DNA of 35,120 bases from Clostridia bacterium (GTDB lineage Bacteria > Bacillota > Clostridia > Oscillospirales > CAG-272). The stretch is from NCBI GenBank assembly GCA_017398585.1, contig JAFQFS010000178.1, positions 1 through 35,120 of the forward strand, in the 5' to 3' direction. Of the stretch, positions 16,418 through 24,843 are shown in pieces (within the stretch, counting starts at the first letter, position 1; the number at the start of each line of letters is the position of its first letter). A program made the position numbers and the translations under genes. Below the pieces are notes generated by a model. That model was given only the letters and a program-made list of their open reading frames with translations. It was not told the origin of the DNA and ran no database searches.

Positions 16418-16939
16418 ATGACACCCCTCTCCAAACCCAAACTCACCCTCACTCACGCCCTGTTTTCCCTCTACTTTCTGTTCATCGTGTGGACCGTCCT
16501 GTTCAAAAATTCCTTTTCATTCAATGAAATTCAGGCCTTAACCCGCCCGCGCACCCTAAATCTCATCCCCTTCTATTACGACTGCGACGTCAGCATCCGC
16601 TTCCACATCAGCGAAGTTCTCATGAACACCGTCCTCTTCTTCCCCTTCGGCGTATACCTCAAAATGCTCGATATCCCCTCTCGAAAAGCGATCGTATCCG
16701 GCCTTCTCCTCAGCTTCGCTCTGGAATTCTGCCAGTTCGCCTTCGCCCTCGGTTCCTCCGACATCACGGATCTCATCACCAATACCCTCGGTACCGCATC
16801 CGGCGTGTGCCTGTACCTGCTCACCCTCAAATTGTTCAAAAATAAGACGAAAATCAATAAAGTCTACTCTATCCTCGCACTGACCGCCACGGTCCTGCTG
16901 GGAGCACTGATCCTTCTCCTGTACCTCGCAAACCGATAA
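16418..16939 (+). CDS. VanZ-like family membrane protein
   Basis: A 173-residue protein with four to five membrane segments and the VanZ-like conserved features: LNLIPF near residue 48, NTVLFFPFGVYL, then ALEFCQFAFALGSSDITDLITNTLG. VanZ of enterococci raises teicoplanin resistance by an unclear route. Most family members are envelope proteins of unknown role. ACGGAGG lies 7 bases before the ATG. The gene follows the small membrane protein by 30 bases and has the GC-rich codon use of the main chromosome. Confidence 0.87.
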   Translation: MTPLSKPKLTLTHALFSLYFLFIVWTVLFKNSFSFNEIQALTRPRTLNLIPFYYDCDVSIRFHISEVLMNTVLFFPFGVYLKMLDIPSRKAIVSGLLLSFALEFCQFAFALGSSDITDLITNTLGTASGVCLYLLTLKLFKNKTKINKVYSILALTATVLLGALILLLYLANR

Positions 16940-17004
16940 AATCCCGTTCCTTTTTCCACCGCAATATGATATAATGAATAAAATCACAATACCGGAGAAT
17001 CACC

Positions 17005-17532
17005 ATGACCATTCTTGAAACCGAACGCTTAGCCCTCCGTCCCTACACACAGGACGACTTCGACGCCCTCTATGAAATTCTCTCCGATCCCGAAACCATG
17101 AAACACTACCCCAAGCCGTACGACGCAAAAGGCACCCAGCGCTGGCTCGACTGGAATTTCGCAAACTACCGTGACTGCGGATTCGGTCTGTGGGCGGTCG
17201 TCCTCAGGGAAACCGGCGAGTTCATCGGTGACTGCGGCATCACCATGCAGAACATCGATGGCGAACAGCTCCCCGAAATCGGCTACCACATCCACAAAAA
17301 ACACTGGAGACGGGGCTACGGCAGCGAAGCCGCACGTGCCGTCCGCGACTGGGCATTCGAACATACCCCGTATAACTGCCTGTACTCCTATATGACCTCC
17401 TCAAACACCGCATCCTGGTCCACTGCCGCCTCGGCCGGCATGACGCGCGTGAAGGAATTCGACGACGGCCACTACGGTTCCATGTACGTCTACCGCATCA
17501 CCCGCGAAGAGTGGAAACAGCTGAAAAAATAA
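17005..17532 (+). CDS. GNAT-family N-acetyltransferase (RimJ/RimL-like)
   Basis: A 175-residue GNAT protein that starts with the family's LETERLALRPYTQDDFDALY. The acetyl-CoA-binding motif A follows in EIGYHIHKKHWRRGYGSEAARAV. The usual N-x-x-S-x-x-v-x-E-K-x-G-F segment appears in altered form as NTASWSTAASAGMTRVKEF, so substrate handling may differ from RimJ. A TATAAT (16970-16975) and GGAG ahead of the ATG suggest its own promoter; the -35 is weak. The acceptor may be a protein N-terminus, a small molecule or an antibiotic, and cannot be decided. Transcription ends at the shared hairpin downstream. Confidence 0.88.
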   Translation: MTILETERLALRPYTQDDFDALYEILSDPETMKHYPKPYDAKGTQRWLDWNFANYRDCGFGLWAVVLRETGEFIGDCGITMQNIDGEQLPEIGYHIHKKHWRRGYGSEAARAVRDWAFEHTPYNCLYSYMTSSNTASWSTAASAGMTRVKEFDDGHYGSMYVYRITREEWKQLKK

Positions 17533-17534
17533 GA

Positions 17535-17560
17535 AAAACGTCCGGTTTTCCGGACGTTTT
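17535..17560. terminator. Bidirectional terminator between convergent genes
   Basis: Perfect stem AAAACGTCCGG-TTTT-CCGGACGTTTT between the GNAT gene and pcp. Confidence 0.9.
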
Positions 17561-17567
17561 CAATTTC

Positions 17568-18179
17568 TCAGCAAGCCCCGCCGATCGCCGCAACGATCCC
17601 TCTCGTCAGCATCTCCTGCGGAAGTGCGGCAATATTCCCCGCCTTTCCTTCCGCAACAGCGATCTCCAGCGACAGCGGCAGATGTACGAACCCCGCCGCG
17701 ATCCCGCGCAGACGGCAGTATTCCACCGCCGCATACATCAGATCGTTGCAGACATACGTTCCAGCCGTGAACGAAACCGCAGCAGGCACTCCTGCCGCTT
17801 TCATTGCCTTTACCATCGCCGCCACGGGCAGTCCTGTCACATACGCATCCGCGCCGCCCCCGATGGGTGTCAGTTCATACTTCGCACCCGCGTTGTCCGC
17901 CGCACCCGCGTGCCGCACGTTCACCGCGACGTATTCCGGCGTGATGCTTCCGCGCCCGGCCGCCTGTCCGAGACAGATCACCGCCGCGACCTCTTCCGCC
18001 GCATATGCTCCGATCGCCTCGCACAGTACCCGGCCGCATTCCCCGTAGACCACGGGGAGCGTCACCTTCACGATCTCATACCCGTACAGAATCCCGGGCA
18101 GTGCGTTCAGCGTATCAAGCGACGAATTCCGTCCGCTTCCGCCGAACGGCTCAAATGCGCTCACGATCACTTTCTTCAT
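17568..18179 (-). CDS. pcp: Pyrrolidone-carboxylate (pyroglutamyl) peptidase
   Basis: A 203-residue cysteine peptidase of family C15 that removes N-terminal pyroglutamate from peptides in the cytoplasm. The catalytic triad is visible: Glu82 (ITPEYVAVN), Cys144 (TAGTYVCNDLMY) and His166 (GFVHLPLS), at the positions usual for the family. The N-terminal VSAFEPFGG is also diagnostic. The start at 18179 is set by AGGAAGGAG just upstream; an in-frame extension to 18362 would run through the R2 repeat and into the ABC gene and is rejected. It follows the ABC exporter genes by 85 bases and may be expressed with them. Confidence 0.95.
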   Translation of the reverse strand: MKKVIVSAFEPFGGSGRNSSLDTLNALPGILYGYEIVKVTLPVVYGECGRVLCEAIGAYAAEEVAAVICLGQAAGRGSITPEYVAVNVRHAGAADNAGAKYELTPIGGGADAYVTGLPVAAMVKAMKAAGVPAAVSFTAGTYVCNDLMYAAVEYCRLRGIAAGFVHLPLSLEIAVAEGKAGNIAALPQEMLTRGIVAAIGGAC

Positions 18180-18201
18180 TATTAAATCTCCTTCCTGACG
18201 A

Positions 18202-18258
18202 TTGAAGTTTTTTGAAAGGGGTTTGGGGGAAACTTTTTTGAAAAAAAGTTTCCCCCAA
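18202..18258 (-). repeat. Dispersed stem-loop repeat, copy R2
   Basis: On the minus strand it begins 6 bases after the ABC-subunit stop codon. Perfect 17-bp stem TTGGGGGAAACTTTTTT/AAAAAAGTTTCCCCCAA with a 2-base loop, then the tail ACCCCTTTCAAAAAACTTC. Confidence 0.88.
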
Positions 18259-18264
18259 CGTCTC

Positions 18265-20106
18265 TTATTTCTTCTCCGCAAATGCTCCGGCAAACGCCGA
18301 ATCCGTCGCCTCGCGTTCGTACTGTCTCGTATACAGGCTGTAGTAGTATCCCCGTTTCGCAATCAGTTCCTTATGCGTACCGGATTCCACGATCACACCG
18401 TCACGTACCACTAAAATAATGTCCGCATTCCGCACAGTCGACAGACGATGCGCGATCATGAACGTTGTCCGTCCCGCGATCACCTTTTCGATCGCGTTCT
18501 GGATGAGCTGCTCCGTAAACGTGTCGATCGACGACGTCGCTTCATCGAGTACAAGGATCTTCGGCTGACATAAAATCGCGCGTGCGAACGAGAGCAGCTG
18601 CTTTTCCCCCGTCGAGAGAAGGTCACCGCCTTCCCCGACCTCGGTATCCAGCCCCTTTTCGCTCTTTTCGATGATCCCTGCCGCCGAAACGGTCTCAAGT
18701 GCCGCCATAATCTCTTCATCCGTCGCGTCCGGCGCACCGTATTTCAGGTTGTCACGGATCGTACCGGAGAACAGATGCGGCGTCTGGAGCACGTATCCGA
18801 TGTTCGAATGCAGCCAGAGCTGAGAACGCTCCCGCGCATCCCGTCCGTCGATCAGCAGCCGACCGGACGTCGGCTCAAAGAACCGGCAGACGAGGTTCAC
18901 GAGTGTTGACTTGCCCGCGCCCGTCTCACCGACGATCGCCACGTTCGTCCCGTGCGGAATCTTCAGACTGAAATCGCGCAGAACATACTCGTCTCCGTCG
19001 GGATATTTGAACGATACGTTTTCAAACTCAATGTCGCCCTGCAGTTCTTCCCAGTTTTCACGCTTCGGCTCGAACATGTCGCCGTATTTCGCGATGACCT
19101 CCGCCGAGTCCGCCACATCCGATTCCGTCTCCAGCAGACCTGTCAGACGTTCAATGTTGACCTGCACGGTAATGAGCTGCGACAGGCTGCTCACAATCCA
19201 CCGGATCGGCTGCATAATGCCCATCGAATACGACATGAACAGAGACAGCGTGCCGAGCGCCATCACACCGTCCACGTTCAGAACGCCGCCGCGGTGGAGT
19301 ACCAGCGCCAGCGCAATGTACGACGCCGCGGTCAGCGACGTCCACAGAATCCCGCGGTACCGCGCTTCGCTGACGGAGATCTTCTTCATTTCTTCTGTCT
19401 CGCCCGTGAAGCGGCGGAGCATTTTGTCTTCCGTGACAAGCGTTTTTACCGTTTTCGCACCCGTGATGCCCTCGTTGAAGCTGCCCGTGATCTTCGAATT
19501 CATCTCACGGATCCGGCGGTTCGCGTCGGTCAGCTTCTTCTGCATCAGCGCGACGATCGTTGTGACGATCGGGATCACGATCAGCACGATCAGTGTCAGC
19601 TTCCAGTTGGTGCGGAGCATGACCGCCAGCGCACCGACCATGTACGTGATGTTCCACACGCAGTCCATCAGATACCACGAAACGAGTGTACCGATGCGCC
19701 CCGTGTCGCTCATGACGCGGGCGTGAACATAGCCGACGCTGTTCCGGTTAAAATACGAAAATGACAGCGTCTGAAGATGGTCGAACGTTTTTTTCTTGAG
19801 GTCGCGTCCGATGTACATCTCGATCTTGGACGCCATAAACGTGCTGTTTACGTCAAAAATAATTTTCAGGATCAGGAACATCGCGTATGTCACGATGAAC
19901 GGAACGATCGTGTCGAGCGTATTTCCACCGATAAAATGGTTGATCGCGTATTCCTGATACTTAGGGAATACGATATCCACTGCCGAACCCGCGATACCGA
20001 GCAGGATCATGATGACCATCATCGGCGCGTGCGCTTTCAGATGCGGCAGGAGACGCGGGATACCGAACAGTTTCAGATGTGTGATTTTGGTATTGGTTTC
20101 ATCCAT
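18265..20106 (-). CDS. ABC exporter half-transporter, subunit with catalytic Walker B
   Basis: A 613-residue fused membrane/ATPase half-transporter with six membrane helices in residues 25-320. The nucleotide-binding domain has Walker A GETGAGKS (393-400), Walker B ILVLDE with catalytic Glu522, and the switch His553. Its signature motif is a degenerate LSTGE (497-501). Start ATG 20106 lies 4 bases after the stop of the partner gene, with AAGGGG upstream, so translation is probably coupled. With the partner, which has Asp in Walker B and a normal LSGGQ, it fits a heterodimeric exporter of the TM287/288, BmrCD or LmrCD type. These move drugs or lipids outward. The substrate is unknown. Confidence 0.93.
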   Translation of the reverse strand: MDETNTKITHLKLFGIPRLLPHLKAHAPMMVIMILLGIAGSAVDIVFPKYQEYAINHFIGGNTLDTIVPFIVTYAMFLILKIIFDVNSTFMASKIEMYIGRDLKKKTFDHLQTLSFSYFNRNSVGYVHARVMSDTGRIGTLVSWYLMDCVWNITYMVGALAVMLRTNWKLTLIVLIVIPIVTTIVALMQKKLTDANRRIREMNSKITGSFNEGITGAKTVKTLVTEDKMLRRFTGETEEMKKISVSEARYRGILWTSLTAASYIALALVLHRGGVLNVDGVMALGTLSLFMSYSMGIMQPIRWIVSSLSQLITVQVNIERLTGLLETESDVADSAEVIAKYGDMFEPKRENWEELQGDIEFENVSFKYPDGDEYVLRDFSLKIPHGTNVAIVGETGAGKSTLVNLVCRFFEPTSGRLLIDGRDARERSQLWLHSNIGYVLQTPHLFSGTIRDNLKYGAPDATDEEIMAALETVSAAGIIEKSEKGLDTEVGEGGDLLSTGEKQLLSFARAILCQPKILVLDEATSSIDTFTEQLIQNAIEKVIAGRTTFMIAHRLSTVRNADIILVVRDGVIVESGTHKELIAKRGYYYSLYTRQYEREATDSAFAGAFAEKK

Positions 20107-20110
20107 GATG

Positions 20111-21961
20111 TCATCCCCTTTCCTGTGCGATTTCCTCGGGAAGTCCCGTCTGGATGTCGTTGATCTTCTTATAAATACCGCCCGCACGAAGCAGTTCCTC
20201 GTGCGTTCCGGATTCCGTAATGCGTCCGCCCGCCATGACAACAATTTTGTCCGCCGACATGAGAGTCTGGATACGGTGCGAAATGAGGATCACCGTGGAA
20301 TCCGCCGTCTTTTCGCGCAGAGCGGCACGGATCTTCGCGTCGGTCTCGCTGTCGACCGCCGACAAACTGTCGTCGAAAATCATCACCGGAGGCGCGGACG
20401 CCAGCAGTCTGGCAATCGCCGTCCGTTGTTTCTGACCGCCCGAAAGGGTCACACCGCGTTCGCCGACGGTCGTTTCGTACCCGTTCGTGAAGTTCCGGAT
20501 GGTCTCGTCGAGGCACGCCGCCCGTGCCGCTTCGGTAATCGCGGCCTCGTTCGCCCCGACATCATCGAACGTCATACCGATATTTTCCCGCAGAGTACGC
20601 GAGAACAGGAACGGCTCCTGCAATACGATCCCGATGTTTTTCCGCAGGGACGATGCTTTGATCTCCCGGATATCGCGTCCGGCGAGCGTGATTTTCCCGC
20701 CGTCCTCCGGGAGATCGTACAGACGGCAGAGGAGCGAAACGAGCGTCGACTTGCCGCTGCCCGTCATGCCGAGGATGCCGACCGTAGAGCCCTTCTTTAT
20801 TTCAAGCGAAACGTCGTGCAGAATTTTCGCCGACTCATCGTATCCGAACGACACGTGATCGAACACAATATCGCCGTCCATGTCCGCATCGACGGCACCG
20901 GAAACATCCTGTTCCGCTTCCGCCGCCATGATCTCGCCGATACGTCCGATGGAAACGCCCGTCTTGCTCATTTCGGAAATAACACGTCCGAGTGAGCGCA
21001 CCGGCCACGTCAGCATGGAGTTGTAGGAAACAATCGCAATAAAGTCCCCTGTCGTCAGGCTTCCGTCCACACAGAGCACCGCCCCGACCACAAGGATGAT
21101 CATCACCTGCAAACCGGAGATGAGGTCACCCGCCGCCCAGAACAGGGACATCAGACGGCTGAGCTTGACCCACGCGTCGCAGTACACGTTGTTTTGTACG
21201 GTGAATTTGTCCACTTCGTATTTTTCGCGCCCGAACGCACGGACGACCCGCACACCGGTGAGGTTTTCCTGCACGATAGAGGAGAGCTTTCCCTCGTTTT
21301 CGTCGCAGTACTGGAACCGCGCACCGATTTTTCCGTGGAAAAACGCGGAATATGCGATCACGATCGGAATGGAAACGAGCGCAATGCACGCCAGTGTCGT
21401 GTTGATGCCAAACATAAAGCCGAGGGACATCCCGATCAGCAGGGTCGTGCTCACCACGGACGTGAGCTGTTCCGACAGGAACGCCTTCACCGTCTCCACG
21501 TCGGAAGTACACCGCTGGATGATGTCGCCGGTCTGATTTTTCATGTACCACGCGAACGGCAGCCGTCCGATGTGCTCATACAGCCGGTTGCGCATGTTCT
21601 CGACAAGCGTTTCCGCGCCCTTCCGGTTGAAGACGTTTTCAAGATACTTGCAGCACCCCATCAGCACGGCAATCGCAAGGATCAGCCCCGCAAAAAGAGC
21701 GAGCGCACGTGCCGTCCCCAGACTCCCGAGGAAATTCTCCGCCCACGCAAACGGCGCGGGCACATAAAATGGCACATCCCCGAGCCCCACATCGATGGTA
21801 TAGCTGATAATTTTCGGAATAACCAGTTCGCACAGCGACGCCAGAACGGAAGCCGCAATGCTGATGACAAAAAAAGCCCTGCAGCCGCGCAGGAAGGAAA
21901 AGAGCATCTGCCTGTTGAAGCGACCGGTTTCCCGGTTTTGGGTTGAATTTTTCTGTTTCAT
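20111..21961 (-). CDS. ABC exporter half-transporter, subunit with degenerate Walker B
   Basis: A 616-residue half-transporter with six membrane helices in about 25-325. The ATPase domain has Walker A GMTGSGKS (398-405), canonical signature LSGGQ (506-510), Walker B VMIFDD with Asp531 where Glu normally stands, and His562. Its Walker site would pair with the degenerate LSTGE of the partner to give the inactive site, while its LSGGQ completes the active one. It is the first gene of the pair. No ribosome site precedes the ATG at 21961, but a 37-codon upstream ORF ends 11 bases before it, so initiation may depend on that ORF. Confidence 0.93.
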   Translation of the reverse strand: MKQKNSTQNRETGRFNRQMLFSFLRGCRAFFVISIAASVLASLCELVIPKIISYTIDVGLGDVPFYVPAPFAWAENFLGSLGTARALALFAGLILAIAVLMGCCKYLENVFNRKGAETLVENMRNRLYEHIGRLPFAWYMKNQTGDIIQRCTSDVETVKAFLSEQLTSVVSTTLLIGMSLGFMFGINTTLACIALVSIPIVIAYSAFFHGKIGARFQYCDENEGKLSSIVQENLTGVRVVRAFGREKYEVDKFTVQNNVYCDAWVKLSRLMSLFWAAGDLISGLQVMIILVVGAVLCVDGSLTTGDFIAIVSYNSMLTWPVRSLGRVISEMSKTGVSIGRIGEIMAAEAEQDVSGAVDADMDGDIVFDHVSFGYDESAKILHDVSLEIKKGSTVGILGMTGSGKSTLVSLLCRLYDLPEDGGKITLAGRDIREIKASSLRKNIGIVLQEPFLFSRTLRENIGMTFDDVGANEAAITEAARAACLDETIRNFTNGYETTVGERGVTLSGGQKQRTAIARLLASAPPVMIFDDSLSAVDSETDAKIRAALREKTADSTVILISHRIQTLMSADKIVVMAGGRITESGTHEELLRAGGIYKKINDIQTGLPEEIAQERG

Positions 21962-21972
21962 AGTGATTGGAA

Positions 21973-22086
21973 CTATCGCTTTCTGATCCGGACACGAGTG
22001 GAAGTCCGGTAAAACCGTATATGCGAATGGTGGAGAATAAGCATGCGGAACCGGAGACAACAGGAACCCGACCGCCGCCGCTTCAT
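21973..22086 (-). CDS. Possible Arg-rich leader peptide upstream of the ABC exporter
   Basis: A 37-codon ORF beginning about 4 bases after the predicted transcription start. It contains 11 Arg codons (six of them CGG), among them a run of three CGG near the start, and ends 11 bases before the ABC subunit ATG. The main ORF lacks its own ribosome site, which suggests translational coupling. A CCGGAC...GTCCGG hairpin forms at the 3' end of the short ORF. The B. subtilis bmrCD exporter is known to be controlled by a translated leader (bmrB), which makes the arrangement interesting. The ORF has no clear ribosome site and could be chance. Confidence 0.35.
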   Translation of the reverse strand: MKRRRSGSCCLRFRMLILHHSHIRFYRTSTRVRIRKR

Positions 22087-22096
22087 ACCATTGTGC

Positions 22097-22125
22097 AGTA
22101 TACCACAGAAATAAAATTTTGTCAA
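22097..22125 (-). promoter_or_regulatory. Promoter of the ABC exporter operon
   Basis: Minus strand: TTGACA (22120-22125), 17-bp spacer, TATACT (22097-22102). The leader to the first ABC gene is about 130 bases. Confidence 0.88.
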
Positions 22126-22134
22126 TTTTTCTGT

Positions 22135-22196
22135 CCGAAAGTTTTTGAAAAAGGGGTGCGGGGGAAAAACTTTTTTCAAAAAGTTTTTCCCCCGCA
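22135..22196 (-). repeat. Dispersed stem-loop repeat, copy R3
   Basis: Minus strand, 12 bases after the solute-binding lipoprotein stop. Perfect 19-bp stem TGCGGGGGAAAAACTTTTT paired with 22178-22196, 2-base loop, then the tail ACCCCTTTTTCAAAAACTTTC. The tail ends 9 bases before the ABC promoter -35. Confidence 0.88.
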
Positions 22197-22208
22197 AACA
22201 TCATTCGC

Positions 22209-24575
22209 TTATTCATGTTCCGCGAGCCAGATCGATACTCTCGACTGGATGATGCGCGCACAGTCCGCCGCGGTTTTCGCGCCGCCGAGGTAGGATGTGA
22301 TCTCTTCGGTCACGATCTCCGTAATTTCGGGATCCACCGCATCCGCCGCCGGTGCGCCGACTTCTTCGTCGAGCCACCGGAGCATTGCCTGCGCATCCTC
22401 TTCCGTGAAGAATTTCCGGATACCGGGTTCGCGCATTTCCGCTTCCAGATCGTCGTATTCCGGATCGTACGGTCCCCACGACATGCCGCCGTCAAAGTAA
22501 ATTTCAAACAGCGAATCGTATTCCGACTCACAGACCTGCATAAACTGTTCTTTCAGTACGGGGATCCCGTGACGTCCCAGAACACGGCTGTCGAAATCTT
22601 CTTCCGGCGCGATCATCGATTCGATAAAGTCCCACGCCTCTTCCGGATATTCGCAGAACGACGTGATCACATACGGCGTCATATCGACCCTCGTTCCGTT
22701 CGATCCGTCCGCCGTCGGATAGCCGATATCGACCACATCGGGGGTGTTGAATTCCGCTTCCCTGCGTACCCAGTCGTTCACGCCGGAATAGTACGAATCT
22801 TTCAGCACTGCCTGTCCGTTGTGATACAGCAGATACTGCGTCTGATAATCGTCGCTTCCCGGAACCGCCGTCATTGCTTCGTCGTAGGTTTCCGGAAGCC
22901 GGTTCAGAAATTCCAGATACCGGATGAAATCCTCCCCTTCGAAATCGCAGGTGTTCGCTTCCATATCCACGAACATACTGTATCCGTTGTTTCCGAGCAG
23001 ATTGTAGATCGCCGTCTGCCGGGACAGCCCGAGCATCAGCTGCGTCCCTTCCGGAAGAGATTCCGCAAAGTCAATCATTTCCGACAAAGTCCAGCCGGTT
23101 CTGTCCCCGAGCATTTCCTTTGTCCCCATGAGCGTCTGCACATTCAGCGAATTGCCGAGCGCCCACAGTTTTCCGTCGTCCGTCTCAAACGTCCGCGTCA
23201 CACAGCCGAGCAGATCGTCCTTCGCGATCGTCCCGTCCGCTTCCATCAGCGGATACAGGTCAGCATATAGTCCGTTCGCGTAAATCTGCGACACCACATC
23301 CTCCGACGCACTGTAGCCCGTCACCATGTCCGGCTTGTACAAGCCGAGCAGAATGTCGTTGACCAGCTTCTTCGAGCCGGCGGCATAGTCCTCGTCCGTG
23401 TTGTACTGACTGTAGTCCTTCGCAATGATCCGCACACCGTCGTTCGCCTTGTTGAACTTCACAATGCTCGACGCCAGATTCCATTCCGAATTCGTGAACG
23501 CAATTTCAAGCACCTTCACCTGTGACAGGTCGATGTCCGCCGAACGGTTATAAACCGCCGGATACCGGTCGTACGTCTCCGGATCCTGTTCGTACAGGAT
23601 CACACGGTCGGGACCGAGCACCCGCGCGATCTCCACACTGTTTCCGTGCAGATCGGAGTTCGCGTAGCTGAACACCAGCTCCGGCACCGCCGCTTCCTCT
23701 GTGAAATTGTAGCCGTACAGACCGTCGTCCGTGGAAAGATAAACGTCATAGCCGTCCGCAAACAGATACTGCTGCGCGTTCAGATTCGACGGCAGTTCCA
23801 CCGTTTTTCCGAAGGATTTCGTCGTTTTGTCGATCGGTACGAAACCGTAGCCGCTGTCAAAATACCCCGCCGCCCAGACCGTACCGTCCGCCGCCGCAGT
23901 CAGTTCGTTGATCCAGTTCTGCGACGTGACGGAGAACTGCTTCACGAACGCGTCGTTCAGCACAACGATCTCCTGATCTGCCGCGAGGTACAGATACCCG
24001 TCCGCGTCGACCGCCAGATACTGCAGATAGAACCAGTCGTCCTCCGTCTGCGAAAACAGTCCCTTCACGTCGTCGGACATCGTGACCGTTCCGTCCGCGA
24101 GATTGCAGACCGCCGCGTGGAAGGAGTCCTTCATAGCCGCCTCGTCGTACCGGTTGTGGATGTAATAGAGTTTATCTGCGGTGAGGACACCGCTGTTGAT
24201 GTAGACGTTGTCCCCCAGCTCGAGCTTCTGTTCCTTCACGATGGTATTGCTGCTGTCCACGGTCAGCAGAACCGTGTCGCGGATGTACTCGTTGTAGCCG
24301 TATTCGTTTACCACATCGGATTCGTACCCGTGCATGCAGAGAATCGTCATTTCCCCGGTCTCCGCGTTGTAGTACGGCTTTACGCCGTCAGAAATGGAGT
24401 AGTCCTCGGGCAGAGCAATCCCCTTCCCGCGGAAAACGTTGGTCAGCACCTCCGTCTTTGCAATTTCTTCGGCGTTTGCGCCGTTTTCCGTATCGTTCCC
24501 GCCGTCCTTCGAACATGCCGTCCCGAGAACGAGCGCACACAGCAGCAGCGCCGCCAGTCTGCGGAAATTTTTCAT
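22209..24575 (-). CDS. Large solute-binding lipoprotein with extra N-terminal (propeller-like) domain
   Basis: A 788-residue lipoprotein (lipobox LGTAC, Cys21). Residues about 45-345 are built from repeated short beta segments with Asp/Gly turns (DGYLYLAADQEIVVL, DGTVWAAGYFDSGYGFVPID, DGYDVYLSTDDGLYGY), suggesting a beta-propeller. Residues about 355-788 match family 1 extracellular solute-binding proteins, with KVLEIAFTNSEWNLASSIVKFN at the start of the lobe and a family-like C-terminal GGAKTAADCARIIQSRVSIWL. Typical binding proteins are 400-550 residues, so the fusion is unusual. No permease or sugar ABC ATPase adjoins it, so it may be an orphan receptor or serve distant permeases. AAAAGGGAGG precedes the ATG. 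A TATAAT is at 24627-24632 on the same strand. Confidence 0.85.
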   Translation of the reverse strand: MKNFRRLAALLLCALVLGTACSKDGGNDTENGANAEEIAKTEVLTNVFRGKGIALPEDYSISDGVKPYYNAETGEMTILCMHGYESDVVNEYGYNEYIRDTVLLTVDSSNTIVKEQKLELGDNVYINSGVLTADKLYYIHNRYDEAAMKDSFHAAVCNLADGTVTMSDDVKGLFSQTEDDWFYLQYLAVDADGYLYLAADQEIVVLNDAFVKQFSVTSQNWINELTAAADGTVWAAGYFDSGYGFVPIDKTTKSFGKTVELPSNLNAQQYLFADGYDVYLSTDDGLYGYNFTEEAAVPELVFSYANSDLHGNSVEIARVLGPDRVILYEQDPETYDRYPAVYNRSADIDLSQVKVLEIAFTNSEWNLASSIVKFNKANDGVRIIAKDYSQYNTDEDYAAGSKKLVNDILLGLYKPDMVTGYSASEDVVSQIYANGLYADLYPLMEADGTIAKDDLLGCVTRTFETDDGKLWALGNSLNVQTLMGTKEMLGDRTGWTLSEMIDFAESLPEGTQLMLGLSRQTAIYNLLGNNGYSMFVDMEANTCDFEGEDFIRYLEFLNRLPETYDEAMTAVPGSDDYQTQYLLYHNGQAVLKDSYYSGVNDWVRREAEFNTPDVVDIGYPTADGSNGTRVDMTPYVITSFCEYPEEAWDFIESMIAPEEDFDSRVLGRHGIPVLKEQFMQVCESEYDSLFEIYFDGGMSWGPYDPEYDDLEAEMREPGIRKFFTEEDAQAMLRWLDEEVGAPAADAVDPEITEIVTEEITSYLGGAKTAADCARIIQSRVSIWLAEHE

Positions 24576-24759
24576 GAAAACCTCCCTTTTTCCTGTAACA
24601 AAAACCTCTGTTTTTTCGTTTATATTATTATACCATCCGTTTATGAATACCGTAAGCCGCCATATATTAAGATTTGCTTAAAAATCCCTTAAACCACATT
24701 TGTCATTTTATTATACACTACACAAGTAATTTTGTCAAGCGTAAAAGCAATGCATCCGA

Positions 24760-24789
24760 TTGACTTTCCCGTACCGGATGTGCTATAAT
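24760..24789 (+). promoter_or_regulatory. Promoter of the ECF sigma factor gene
   Basis: TTGACT (24760-24765), 18-bp spacer, TATAAT (24784-24789), in the divergent gap with the lipoprotein gene. It is a housekeeping-type promoter; no ECF-type autoregulatory motif was seen. Confidence 0.72.
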
Positions 24790-24843
24790 ACTTAACAGAA
24801 CGAAATAAATCACGAGAATACTACAGGATACAGAGAAAAACCG

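Noticed and set aside
18180-18362. N-terminal extension of pcp
   Set aside because: It runs through repeat R2 and the end of the ABC gene. The family N-terminus begins at 18179 after a strong ribosome site.
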